Below are positions 16,879 to 25,076 of a stretch of DNA of 64,000 nucleotides, piece after piece. The stretch's first letter is position 1. Each line of letters opens with the position of its first letter. The DNA is taken from the NCBI GenBank assembly GCA_910585765.1, contig CAJUES010000003.1, forward strand, positions 1 to 64,000, in the 5' to 3' direction. A program made the translations under genes and the position numbers. The stretch is from an uncultured Lachnospiraceae bacterium. GTDB taxonomy: Bacteria; Bacillota; Clostridia; Lachnospirales; Lachnospiraceae. Under the pieces are notes generated by a model that was not told the DNA's origin, ran no database searches, and saw nothing but the letters and a program-made list of their open reading frames with translations.

Positions 16879-17682
16879 ATGATAACAGAACAGGAGTTTC
16901 AAAGGGTGGCAGCCTATGTGAAGAACAAGGCTGGCATCAACTTAAACGAAAAAAAGGTTTTGGTTCAGGGAAGGCTTGATAGTTATATGCAGCGCAATGG
17001 TTACAGCTCATATGACGAATTTATGGATCGCGTGGAAAAGTTTCCGACAGGACCTGAGGCAGAGGATTTGATGAATTCTCTCACGACAAATCATACGTAT
17101 TTTTGGAGGGAGTACGAGCAGTTTTTATTTTTGAAACAGGAAGTTTTTCCTGAACTTAAAAGACGCACGGAGAGCACAAAGGACTGGCACATCTGGTGTG
17201 CCGCTTCGTCGACAGGGGAGGAGCCGTACACACTGGCGATGCTCTGCAAGGATTTCCTGGGGCTCGAGCAGGAGGGGTGGGACACCAGGATTCTCGCCAC
17301 CGATATCGACACGAAAGTCCTGGAGAAGGCAGTGAAGGGGATCTACGCCAGAAATTCCGTGGAACAGCTGCCGCAGCAGTATGTGCGCAGGTTTTTTAAG
17401 CAGATCAGCCAGGAGGAATACCGGGTGAAGGAGGAGCTCAAGAAAGAAGTGCTGTTCCGGCAGCTCAATCTGATGAACCCGCTCCCGTTCAAGAAGCCGC
17501 TCCATGTGGTCTTCATCAGGAATGTCATGATCTATTTCGATGAACCGACGAAGGAGCGGCTGCTGCACAATATTTATGAAAAAATGGCTCCCGGCGGATA
17601 TCTTTTTATCGGCTCGACAGAATCCATGGGGCAGAATAATACCCAATTCCAGTACGTAAGACCTTCCATATACAAAAAGTAG
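16879..17682 (+). CDS. cheR: CheR methyltransferase
   Basis: 267 residues. Methylates glutamates of chemoreceptors using S-adenosylmethionine. An N-terminal helical CheR domain (about 1-75) is followed by the Rossmann domain with the AdoMet loop WCAASSTGEEPYTLAM, ILATDIDTKVLEKA, and VVFIRNVMIYFD. The family length is normal and all motifs look intact. It is the first gene of a six-gene cluster with cheB, a CheY-like protein, cheW, a histidine kinase and an HD-GYP regulator. No receptor gene is present in the window, so its substrate is encoded elsewhere. Confidence 0.93.
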   Translation: MITEQEFQRVAAYVKNKAGINLNEKKVLVQGRLDSYMQRNGYSSYDEFMDRVEKFPTGPEAEDLMNSLTTNHTYFWREYEQFLFLKQEVFPELKRRTESTKDWHIWCAASSTGEEPYTLAMLCKDFLGLEQEGWDTRILATDIDTKVLEKAVKGIYARNSVEQLPQQYVRRFFKQISQEEYRVKEELKKEVLFRQLNLMNPLPFKKPLHVVFIRNVMIYFDEPTKERLLHNIYEKMAPGGYLFIGSTESMGQNNTQFQYVRPSIYKK

Positions 17683-17699
17683 AGGAAGGGAGGTTTGAG

Positions 17700-18728
17700 A
17701 TGGAAAAGTTAAAGGTATTGCTGGTGGTAGGAAATCTGGAAATGAAAAGGCATCTCACTGGGATCCTCAGCACAGATCCGGATCTTGATGTGGTGGCTGA
17801 GGCGAACAATGCCTACACAGCGAGGGACAAAATCATAGAGTGTGATCCCGACGTGATGCTGCTGTGTCACGATCTGCCAAGGATGTCAGGGATCACATTT
17901 CTGGGAAAACTCATGCCGCAGAGGAGTACTGCGACACTTGTCATAGCGGAGTCCCGGTTTGAGGATGATGCCTACCACGCCGGTGCGCGGGATTTTGTCG
18001 CCTGCGGTGACAACTGCGAGATCCTTGAACATGAAAATATCTGCAGTCGGCTCAAGAAAGCGGTGGGCGGCGAGTGGCTTGCCGCCGCAAAGCGGGCACC
18101 GGTGCTGAATGCGGCGCAGATGAACAGAAATTCGGGCGGTGAAGGGGATGGGATCACATCCATCATAGCGATCGGTGCCTCGACAGGAGGGACGGAAGCG
18201 ATCGCCACCGTGGTGAGAGGGCTCAGGAGGGATATTCCGGGCATTGTGATGGTGCAGCATATGCCGGAGGGCTACACGCAGATGTACGCCCACAGGCTGG
18301 ACAACGAGGGAGAGGTCTCGGTGAAGGAGGCAGTGTCGGGCGACGTGGTGAAACCCGGGCAGATCCTTTTGGCGCCGGGAGACAAACAGATGCGCATCGT
18401 CAGGATCAACGGCAGATACCAGGTCGAGTGCAAACACGGTCCAAGAGTGACAGGACACTGTCCGTCAGTGGATGCGCTCTTTGAGTCGGTGGCACGCGTC
18501 GCCGGCAAGGAGGCGATCGGAGTGCTGATGACAGGTATGGGCAGCGATGGCGCCAAGGGGCTGCTGGCGATGAAGAATGCCGGCGCGCGCACGATAGGAC
18601 AGGATGAGAAGACGTGTATCGTGTACGGCATGCCCAAAGTGGCGTATGAGATCGGGGCGGTGAAGTGGCAGGTGCCGCTGGATCAGATCGCGCAGAAGAT
18701 ATACTATCTGCTGGATAAGCGGCAGTGA
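17700..18728 (+). CDS. cheB: CheB methylesterase with a degenerate receiver
   Basis: 342 residues in the standard two-domain layout. The C-terminal methylesterase is complete: Ser161 in IGASTGGTEA, His187 in MVQHMPEGYT, and Asp283 in GMGSDGAKG. The N-terminal receiver aligns over its whole length with CheB receivers but has lost each functional residue. The acidic pair is Gly11-Asn12 (VVGNL for VVDDS), the phosphoacceptor is Cys56 (LLCHDLPRMSG for TLDIEMPRMDG), and the conserved Lys is Cys102 (FVACGD for FVAKP). Phosphorylation control is therefore expected to be gone. It starts 17 bases after cheR with GGGAGG upstream. Confidence 0.92.
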   Translation: MEKLKVLLVVGNLEMKRHLTGILSTDPDLDVVAEANNAYTARDKIIECDPDVMLLCHDLPRMSGITFLGKLMPQRSTATLVIAESRFEDDAYHAGARDFVACGDNCEILEHENICSRLKKAVGGEWLAAAKRAPVLNAAQMNRNSGGEGDGITSIIAIGASTGGTEAIATVVRGLRRDIPGIVMVQHMPEGYTQMYAHRLDNEGEVSVKEAVSGDVVKPGQILLAPGDKQMRIVRINGRYQVECKHGPRVTGHCPSVDALFESVARVAGKEAIGVLMTGMGSDGAKGLLAMKNAGARTIGQDEKTCIVYGMPKVAYEIGAVKWQVPLDQIAQKIYYLLDKRQ

Positions 18729-18834
18729 GGAGCGCGGTCAGGAGCTCTCGTGCCGGAAGGCATCGCCTGGAAAATGCAGATTTTGCGCAGGATATAACAG
18801 GATATAATCTAAGAAAAAGGATAGGAGGCAGATT

Positions 18835-19230
18835 ATGAGAATATTAATAGCGGAAGACGATTTTGCCAGCAGAAAGGCAATCTTGAAGTTTTTGTCAGAA
18901 TACGGTGAGTGTGATGTCACGGTTGACGGGATGGAGGCGATCGATGCTTTCATGATGGCCCTTGAGGAGGATGATCCGTATGATCTGATCTGTCTGGACG
19001 TGATGATGCCTGTCATGGACGGTTATCAGGCACTCAAGAATATACGCGATATCGAGAGGGAGCACCATGTCGAACCGAAGGATCAGGCGAAGGTTATCAT
19101 GACGACGGCGCTCAACGAGGAGAAGAATGTCAAGAAGGCATTTGAACTTGGCTGTACCGTGTACTGTGCGAAACCGATCGATGTGGAAAAACTGCGGGGC
19201 ACACTCGTTAAGCTTGGATTAACTTCATAA
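18835..19230 (+). CDS. Single-domain CheY-like response regulator
   Basis: 131 residues, one receiver domain only. All residues are intact: acidic pair in IAEDDF, phospho-Asp in CLDVMMPVMDG, Thr in MTTAL, Lys in CAKPID. It has no output domain, so it acts by binding a partner, as CheY does. The sequence is closer to general stand-alone receivers than to flagellar-switch CheY, so a motor target is not certain. It lies 106 bases after cheB, with a TATAAT near 18803 and an AGGAGG site before the ATG, so it may also have its own promoter. Confidence 0.9.
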   Translation: MRILIAEDDFASRKAILKFLSEYGECDVTVDGMEAIDAFMMALEEDDPYDLICLDVMMPVMDGYQALKNIRDIEREHHVEPKDQAKVIMTTALNEEKNVKKAFELGCTVYCAKPIDVEKLRGTLVKLGLTS

Positions 19231-19277
19231 ATGTTGTCATAATGTTATCATAGAGATAAAAAGGGGGACGAAATTGC

Positions 19278-19793
19278 ATGGAAGAGAAAACAGAAGTGCT
19301 CGAGGCGATCGGGCTCGAAGATACCCGTCAGGGAAAATATATGACTTTCTGCATCGGGAGTGATGTGTTCGGCATTGAGCTTAAATATGTCAACGAGATC
19401 ATACAGATGCAGGCGATAGCGCCCATTCCCGAGGTGGAGCATTTTATCAAGGGACTGATCAACCTGAGAGGTAAGATCATACCGGTGATCGACGTGGCAG
19501 ACAGGTTTGGCAAGGAACTGTTTGAGTACAATGACCGGACCTGTATTATTGTCGTGGACGTTCAGGGGGTCACTGTGGGGTTGATCGTTGAGACGATCTC
19601 AGAGGTGGTGTCGATCGAGGAGGAGGATATTTTGCCGCCGCCGAGCGTGTCCAAGACAAATGCGCAGGCAAAATTTATCCGCGGGATCGGAAAGATCGGC
19701 GACAGTGTCAAGCTCCTGTTGGATCCCGTCAAACTGCTGAGTGATGAGTCGCTTGATTTTACGGAGAAACAGGAAGAGGAAGAGGAAGAATAA
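19278..19793 (+). CDS. cheW: CheW-like adaptor
   Basis: 171 residues. SH3-like coupling protein that normally links chemoreceptors to CheA. Family hallmarks are FCIGSDVFGIEL, IPEVEHFIKGLINLRG in part, IIPVIDV and LIVETISEVV. An acidic tail of Glu residues ends the protein. No CheA is encoded here. The following histidine kinase abuts directly (stop TAA then ATG), implying translational coupling. Whether that kinase replaces CheA is unknown, since it lacks the P5 CheW-binding domain. Confidence 0.9.
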   Translation: MEEKTEVLEAIGLEDTRQGKYMTFCIGSDVFGIELKYVNEIIQMQAIAPIPEVEHFIKGLINLRGKIIPVIDVADRFGKELFEYNDRTCIIVVDVQGVTVGLIVETISEVVSIEEEDILPPPSVSKTNAQAKFIRGIGKIGDSVKLLLDPVKLLSDESLDFTEKQEEEEEE

Positions 19794-21254
19794 ATGCCAG
19801 AAAATCGGGAAGAATTTTTTTATTTTATTTTGAATAACAGTCAGGTATGTATCATCAAGTATGATTCCCGCGGATGCATAGACTACTGCAACGACAGACT
19901 TCTTGAGCTCACAGGCTACAGTGCCGGTGAGCTTGCCGGTGTACACATCGGCGAGCTGATCCAGAATGTTTTCGCGGATGAGGGCGGTCATATAGGGCTG
20001 GCAGATGAATACAAGGATCTGGAAGTGATCGAGACTGTACTGTATCGAAAGAATAAAACCTGTTTTCCGGTGGAGGTCAAGGTGGTATCCGGGGTTTTTG
20101 ACGGTGTGGAGGTCATGATCTGCACGGCTGTCGATATGACCCGGTACAAGGAGAGCATCAGGAAGGTGGAGGAGACCACGATTCAGATGCAGGAGTCCAT
20201 GAAGGCGAGGGATGCCTTTGTGGCAAACGTCACGCACGAGCTGCGGACGCCTGTAAACGGAATCAAGGGACATGCGGAGATCCTGATGGAGCAGGAGCAG
20301 GATTTTCAGAAGACAAACTACCTCAAGATGATTCTCGACTGCTGTTCGACGATGGAGGGGATCATCAACAACATACTTGATTTCTCCAAACTTGAGGCAG
20401 GGAAGTTTCAGATCGACGAGAAGCCGTTTTCTTTTTATGATTTTATATCAAAGATGGAGAAGATGTTCAATATGCTCACGATGAGGAAGGGGCTTCGGTT
20501 CACGCTCAATGTCGCCCCGGAGATCCCGGATAAGGTGATCGGCGATGAGCTGCGGCTGACGCAGATCCTGAACAATCTGGTGTCCAACGCGGTGAAATTC
20601 ACGGAGCAGGGGTATGTCGGTGTCGAGATCGCCTTGAACACCAGGATCGGCGATGAGGTGGAACTGTTTTTCATGGTGGTGGATACCGGCATCGGGCTAT
20701 CGCCGGAGGATAAGGATAAACTGTTCAAGAGTTTCTCGCAGGCGGATGCGTCCATCACCAGAAAGTTTGGCGGCACAGGGCTCGGGCTTGTCATCACAAA
20801 GGAGCTTGTGACCATGATGCACGGCAAGGTCTGGGCGGAGGGAGAGAAGGGGAAAGGATCCACGTTCTCTTTCACGATACGATTGAAGACAGAGCACATG
20901 CAGGATGCCGCGGAGCAGGAGCCGTCCATCAGAAAATGGAAATACTCGAACAATCTCAACAGGATGGCAGGGGAACAGGATCTGATGAATGAGCTGGGAA
21001 GCGACATCAACATCAGGGAACTCAGGAAATATTTTGAAAAACTCAATATCAGTATGGATATGGAAAACTGGCAGAAGGCGGAGAGCTTTGCGACGATGCT
21101 AAAGCAGCTGGTCAGCAACGGCTCGAAGGATCTGCAGCGGCTGGCTTTCCGGATGGAGATGTCGATCAGGAAATCCGACTGTGATAAGGCGAGGGAGTAC
21201 GCCCGGAAAGTAAAGGAACAGCTGATGCTTGAGATAAAAGGTTTTGAGATATAG
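19794..21254 (+). CDS. PAS sensor histidine kinase with an HPt-like tail lacking His
   Basis: 486 residues, soluble (no membrane segment). A PAS domain (about 5-118) is followed by a short coiled coil, a HisKA with His148 in VTHELRTPVNG, and an HATPase with NNLVSNAVKF, VDTGIGL and GGTGLGL. The last 85 residues, after an IRELRKYFEKL linker, form a helical region resembling an HPt domain (ATMLKQLVSNGSKDLQRLA compared with AHTLKG...), but the His position is not conserved. Its partners may be the stand-alone receiver upstream or the HD-GYP regulator 33 bases downstream, both with intact receivers. Confidence 0.88.
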   Translation: MPENREEFFYFILNNSQVCIIKYDSRGCIDYCNDRLLELTGYSAGELAGVHIGELIQNVFADEGGHIGLADEYKDLEVIETVLYRKNKTCFPVEVKVVSGVFDGVEVMICTAVDMTRYKESIRKVEETTIQMQESMKARDAFVANVTHELRTPVNGIKGHAEILMEQEQDFQKTNYLKMILDCCSTMEGIINNILDFSKLEAGKFQIDEKPFSFYDFISKMEKMFNMLTMRKGLRFTLNVAPEIPDKVIGDELRLTQILNNLVSNAVKFTEQGYVGVEIALNTRIGDEVELFFMVVDTGIGLSPEDKDKLFKSFSQADASITRKFGGTGLGLVITKELVTMMHGKVWAEGEKGKGSTFSFTIRLKTEHMQDAAEQEPSIRKWKYSNNLNRMAGEQDLMNELGSDINIRELRKYFEKLNISMDMENWQKAESFATMLKQLVSNGSKDLQRLAFRMEMSIRKSDCDKAREYARKVKEQLMLEIKGFEI

Positions 21255-21287
21255 TGTTTTGAGAGATATAAAGGAGTATGGACGATA

Positions 21288-22373
21288 ATGAATGGAACAT
21301 CACAGAATGATAGCAGTATCAGAATACTTGTGGTTGATGATGTTGAGGTAAATCTGATCATTCTCGAGGAGATTATCAAGAACATGGGGTATCAGGCACT
21401 GCTGGCGCAGAGTGTGAAGGAAGCGCTGGAGATCATCGGGGACAGCGAAGCGCTGCCGGAGTTGATCCTGTCAGATATCTCCATGCCTGAGACGGACGGG
21501 TTTACGTTTTGTTCTATGTTGAAAAATGATCCGTACACAAAGGACATTCCGGTTATCTTCATATCAGCGATGGACACGGCTTCCGATCTCAGCAAGGGAT
21601 TTGAGCTCGGCGCAGTGGACTATATCCCGAAGCCCTTTGACAAGACGGAGGTGGAGATGCGCATCTCCACACACCTCAAGATCTACACGATGCAGAAGGA
21701 TCTGGAGGAGAATAACAAGCAGCTGAACCTTGTGGTCGCACGCCAGATGGAGAAGCTCAGGATCGAGCAGAAAAATATCATGACGGCACTGGCAAGGCTC
21801 GTGGAGAGCAGGGAGAACGTGTCGGATACCCACTACAAGAACATATTGTACAACAGCCGGATCCTCGCCGAGGGAATGCAGCTCTACCCGAAGTTTGAGG
21901 AGGAAGTGACGGATGACTTCATCGATACGATCGAGTCGAGCGCCGGGCTTCACGATATCGGAAAACTTCTGATACCGGATCAGATCCTGCTCAAGGATGC
22001 ACCGCTGGACGAGGAGGAGCGGGAGATCATGAGCACCCACGCAGAGCGCGGCGCAAAGACGCTGATGGATATCTACGAGGGTGTGGAGACAAATGATTTT
22101 ATCGATATGGCGATCGACATAGCATGGTATCATCACGAGTGCTGGGACGGCTCCGGCTATCCCAAAGGTCTCAAAGGCGATGCGATACCACTGGCTGCCC
22201 GCATTGTGAAGGTCGTGGATGTGTTTGACGCCATGATCAGCGAGCGGCGCTACAAAAAGCCGATCCCGCTGGAGCAGACGCTTGCATATATGCAGGAGGG
22301 GGCGGGGAACATCTTCGACCCGGATATTATCCGCGTGTTTATGCGCATTTACCGCAACTTCAAAGGGATCTGA
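21288..22373 (+). CDS. Response regulator with HD-GYP domain
   Basis: 361 residues. The receiver has Asp63 in LSDISMPETDG, an acidic pair in VVDDVE and Lys115 in PKPF, so it should be phosphorylated. A coiled-coil linker (about 125-165) leads to an HD-GYP domain with LHDIGK (His222, Asp223), STHAERG, and YHHECWDGSGYPKGL. These are the metal ligands and GYP motif of cyclic-di-GMP phosphodiesterases, which cut cyclic-di-GMP to pGpG or GMP. It ends the cluster and is its most likely enzymatic output. The start ATG follows GGAGTATGGACGATA. Confidence 0.92.
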   Translation: MNGTSQNDSSIRILVVDDVEVNLIILEEIIKNMGYQALLAQSVKEALEIIGDSEALPELILSDISMPETDGFTFCSMLKNDPYTKDIPVIFISAMDTASDLSKGFELGAVDYIPKPFDKTEVEMRISTHLKIYTMQKDLEENNKQLNLVVARQMEKLRIEQKNIMTALARLVESRENVSDTHYKNILYNSRILAEGMQLYPKFEEEVTDDFIDTIESSAGLHDIGKLLIPDQILLKDAPLDEEEREIMSTHAERGAKTLMDIYEGVETNDFIDMAIDIAWYHHECWDGSGYPKGLKGDAIPLAARIVKVVDVFDAMISERRYKKPIPLEQTLAYMQEGAGNIFDPDIIRVFMRIYRNFKGI

Positions 22374-22415
22374 CAGGGCGATGAAATAAAATGACAGTTT
22401 AGTAAAAATATACCA

Positions 22416-22445
22416 TTCATAAAACTTTTCACTCCGTTAATACTA
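22416..22445 (+). promoter_or_regulatory. Sigma-G-like promoter of the SASP gene
   Basis: TTCATA (22416-22421), a 17-base spacer and AATACTA (22439-22445). This resembles the forespore consensus GnATA and CATnnTA. It is the position and gene class where sigma-G control is expected. Confidence 0.55.
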
Positions 22446-22531
22446 GGATTAAGATAAGCGACAAAAAGCTTGTCTTTCAAAATAGATTGCGTTATAGAGA
22501 GCAAAAAATTGATTAACGGAGGTAAGAAATT

Positions 22532-22738
22532 ATGTCAACACAGAGTAGATCAAACAGAGTAGAAGTTCCAGAGGCAAAGGCAGCAATGGACCGTTTCAAG
22601 ACAGAGGTAGCATCAGAGCTTGGTGTGAACTTAAAGGAAGGTTACAACGGTGATCTCACATCGCGCGAGGCAGGAAGCATCGGCGGCGAGATGGTTCGTA
22701 GAATGGTAAAGAGCTACGAGGAGTCTCTGAACAAATAA
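22532..22738 (+). CDS. Small acid-soluble spore protein, alpha/beta type
   Basis: 68 residues. Coats spore DNA and protects it against UV and heat, then is degraded at germination as an amino-acid source. The sequence has both family signatures: PEAKAAMDRFKTEVASELGV with the germination-protease cleavage region, and GDLTSREAGSIGGEMVRRMV. A strong AACGGAGGTAAG site precedes the ATG. It is monocistronic, with its own promoter and a strong terminator, consistent with high expression in the forespore. Confidence 0.95.
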   Translation: MSTQSRSNRVEVPEAKAAMDRFKTEVASELGVNLKEGYNGDLTSREAGSIGGEMVRRMVKSYEESLNK

Positions 22739-22758
22739 GAACGATCAACAGAAAAGAT

Positions 22759-22797
22759 GGGATGCAGTTTTGACACTGCATCCCGTTTTTGTGTTTT
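22759..22797 (+). terminator. Terminator after the SASP gene
   Basis: Perfect nine-base-pair stem GGGATGCAG/CTGCATCCC (22759-22767, 22776-22784) with an eight-base loop, followed by GTTTTTGTGTTTTT. Confidence 0.85.
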
Positions 22798-22851
22798 TCA
22801 TGCTTTTTTTAGCACTTTTAAAAAATTTTTCTTTTATTTTCAAGAAGCCTA

Positions 22852-22860
22852 TGCTATAAT
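22852..22860 (+). promoter_or_regulatory. Extended -10 promoter of tig
   Basis: TGCTATAAT (22852-22860) is an extended -10 element in an AT-rich context. A leader of about 135 bases separates it from the trigger factor start. Confidence 0.5.
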
Positions 22861-23001
22861 AAAAAACGATTGGTAACTGTTCAGTGGTTACAGCGGGCAG
22901 TGTACGGACTGTATACTGAAATAGATAAATATAAAATATATTCATGGCAGGCATGGCTGCATGATATGCATTGCATGATATGCAAGGAGGAAATGGAACA
23001 A

Positions 23002-24288
23002 ATGAGTTTACAGGTGGAGAAGTTAGAGGGAAATATGGCTAAGCTTACGATAGAGGCGTCGGCTGAGGAGTTTGAGCAGGCAATCGAGAAAGCTTATCAG
23101 AAAAATAAGAATAAGTTGAGCATTCCGGGATTCCGAAAAGGCAAAGTGCCCCGCAAGATGATCGAGCAGATGTACGGCAAGGAGATCTTTTACGAGGATG
23201 CAGCCAACATCGTCATTCCTTCTGTATATGCGAAGGCTGTGGATGAGTGCACGGAGGAGATCGTGTCACAGCCGACGGTTGATATCGTGCAGGCAGAGGC
23301 GGGGAAGCCGTTCATATTCACCGCGGAAGTGGCGTTAAAGCCGGAAGTGACACTCGGAATGTACAAGGGTGTCGAGGTTGAGAAGACGGATGTGGCTGTC
23401 ACAGACGAGGAGGTTGACGCAGCGATCGACAGGGAGCGGGAGAACAATGCCAGGACGATCTCCGTTGAGGACAGGGCTGTCAGGGACGGCGATATGACAA
23501 TCATCGACTATGAAGGATTCGTGGACGGGGAGAGCTTCGAGGGCGGAAAGGATGAAGATTACCCGCTGACTATCGGTTCCGGAACCTTTATTCCGGGATT
23601 TGAGGAGCAGCTGATCGGCGCCGAGCTCGACAAGGAAGTGGAAGTCAACGTGACGTTCCCGGAAGATTACCAGGCGTCCGAGCTTGCAGGAAAGCCGGCT
23701 GTGTTTAAGTGTATTGTCAAGGAGATCAGGGAGAAGGAGCTGCCGGAGCTCGACGACGAGTTTGCGAGCGAGGTCTCAGAGTTCGACACCCTGGCGGAGT
23801 ACAGGGAGGACGTGAAAAAGAATCTGACCGAGCGGAAGGAAGCGGAAGCGAAGGCTGCGAAGGAAGAGAAAGTAGTCGAGGCGATCATCGCGGATGCGAA
23901 GATGGATATCCCAGAGGCAATGCTCGCGACACAGCAGCGCTCGATGGCAGATGACTTCGCCCAGAGGATCCGGATGCAGGGGATCACGATCGACCAGTAT
24001 TTCCAGTTTACAGGTCTCACGAGAGAGGCGTTCTTAGAGCAGCTCAAGCCGCAGGCGGAGGAGCGGATCAAGTCCAGACTGGTACTCGAGGCGGTCGCAA
24101 AGGCGGAGAACCTGGAGGCGAGCGACGAGGAATACACGGCTGAGATCAAGAAGATGGCGGAGGCTTACCAGATGGATGAGGATAAGATCACGGAGATGAT
24201 CGGTGAGTTCGAACAGAAGTCCATCAAGGAGGATATCTGCATCAGGAAAGCATTGGAGCTGGCAGTGGAGAGCGCGGTGGAGAAATAG
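23002..24288 (+). CDS. tig: Trigger factor
   Basis: About 428 residues, the usual length. Ribosome-bound chaperone with peptidyl-prolyl isomerase activity. The ribosome-binding domain carries the signature GFRKGKVPRKMIEQ, the FKBP-type isomerase domain spans about residues 150-240 (DMTIIDYEGFVDGESFEGG), and the C-terminal arms are alpha-helical. The start MSLQVEKLEGNM at 23002 lies 11 bases after AGGAGG. An ATG at 22993 is too close to that site. It heads the protein quality-control block with clpP and clpX. Confidence 0.95.
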   Translation: MSLQVEKLEGNMAKLTIEASAEEFEQAIEKAYQKNKNKLSIPGFRKGKVPRKMIEQMYGKEIFYEDAANIVIPSVYAKAVDECTEEIVSQPTVDIVQAEAGKPFIFTAEVALKPEVTLGMYKGVEVEKTDVAVTDEEVDAAIDRERENNARTISVEDRAVRDGDMTIIDYEGFVDGESFEGGKDEDYPLTIGSGTFIPGFEEQLIGAELDKEVEVNVTFPEDYQASELAGKPAVFKCIVKEIREKELPELDDEFASEVSEFDTLAEYREDVKKNLTERKEAEAKAAKEEKVVEAIIADAKMDIPEAMLATQQRSMADDFAQRIRMQGITIDQYFQFTGLTREAFLEQLKPQAEERIKSRLVLEAVAKAENLEASDEEYTAEIKKMAEAYQMDEDKITEMIGEFEQKSIKEDICIRKALELAVESAVEK

Positions 24289-24357
24289 TACGCTCATACA
24301 GCGCAGAAAGAAACAGAATACAATATATTAAAAAAATATAATAATTGTGCGGATTAT

Positions 24358-24386
24358 TTGCGCAATTATTATATTTGCGTTATACT
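24358..24386 (+). promoter_or_regulatory. Promoter of clpP
   Basis: TTGCGC (24358-24363), 17 bases, TATACT (24381-24386), 36 bases before the clpP start. No CtsR heptad repeat is seen near it. Confidence 0.55.
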
Positions 24387-24421
24387 GTGTTTTAGTAGTA
24401 TGCAGAGTGGAGGTAAAAACT

Positions 24422-25030
24422 ATGAGTTTAGTACCATATGTCATAGAACAAACAAGCCGGGGCGAGCGTTCGTACGATATTTATTCAAGGCTTTTGAAGG
24501 AGCGCATCATATTCCTGGGCGAGGAGGTAAACGAGACGACAGCGAGCCTTACGGTAGCCCAGCTGCTGTTTTTGGAGGCTGAGGATCCGGAAAAGGATAT
24601 ACAGCTGTACATCAACAGTCCGGGAGGTTCTGTCACGGCAGGTATGGCGATCTATGACACGATGCGCTACATCAAGTGCGATGTGTCGACGATCTGTATC
24701 GGTATGGCAGCCAGCATGGGGGCATTCCTGCTCGCCGGCGGCACAAAGGGCAAGCGGCTCGCGCTTCCAAACGCGGAGATCATGATCCACCAGCCGCTTG
24801 GCGGAGCACAGGGACAGGCGACAGAGATCGAGATCGCCGCAAAACATATACTGCGGACCAAGCAGAAGCTGAACACCATCCTGGCGGAGAACTGTGGACA
24901 GCCGTATGATGTGGTCGCGGCAGACACGGAGCGCGACAATTGGAAGTCGGCTGAGGAAGCGATGCAGTACGGTTTGATCGACAGAGTGATCACGGACAGG
25001 GCGGACGCAGCGGATGACAGATCGAATTAG
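24422..25030 (+). CDS. clpP: ATP-dependent Clp protease proteolytic subunit
   Basis: About 202 residues. Serine protease that forms a 14-subunit barrel and is fed by ClpX. The catalytic triad is Ser98 (GMAASMGA), His123 (MIHQPLGG) and Asp172 (TERDNW). The start MSLVPYVIEQ at 24422 follows GGAGG nine bases upstream. Residues encoded before it in the open frame are hydrophobic and overlap the promoter, so they were excluded. clpX begins 46 bases downstream. Confidence 0.96.
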   Translation: MSLVPYVIEQTSRGERSYDIYSRLLKERIIFLGEEVNETTASLTVAQLLFLEAEDPEKDIQLYINSPGGSVTAGMAIYDTMRYIKCDVSTICIGMAASMGAFLLAGGTKGKRLALPNAEIMIHQPLGGAQGQATEIEIAAKHILRTKQKLNTILAENCGQPYDVVAADTERDNWKSAEEAMQYGLIDRVITDRADAADDRSN

Positions 25031-25076
25031 ATGATATATTTAGATTGAATGAATTATGAGTAAAGGGAGAAAAAGG

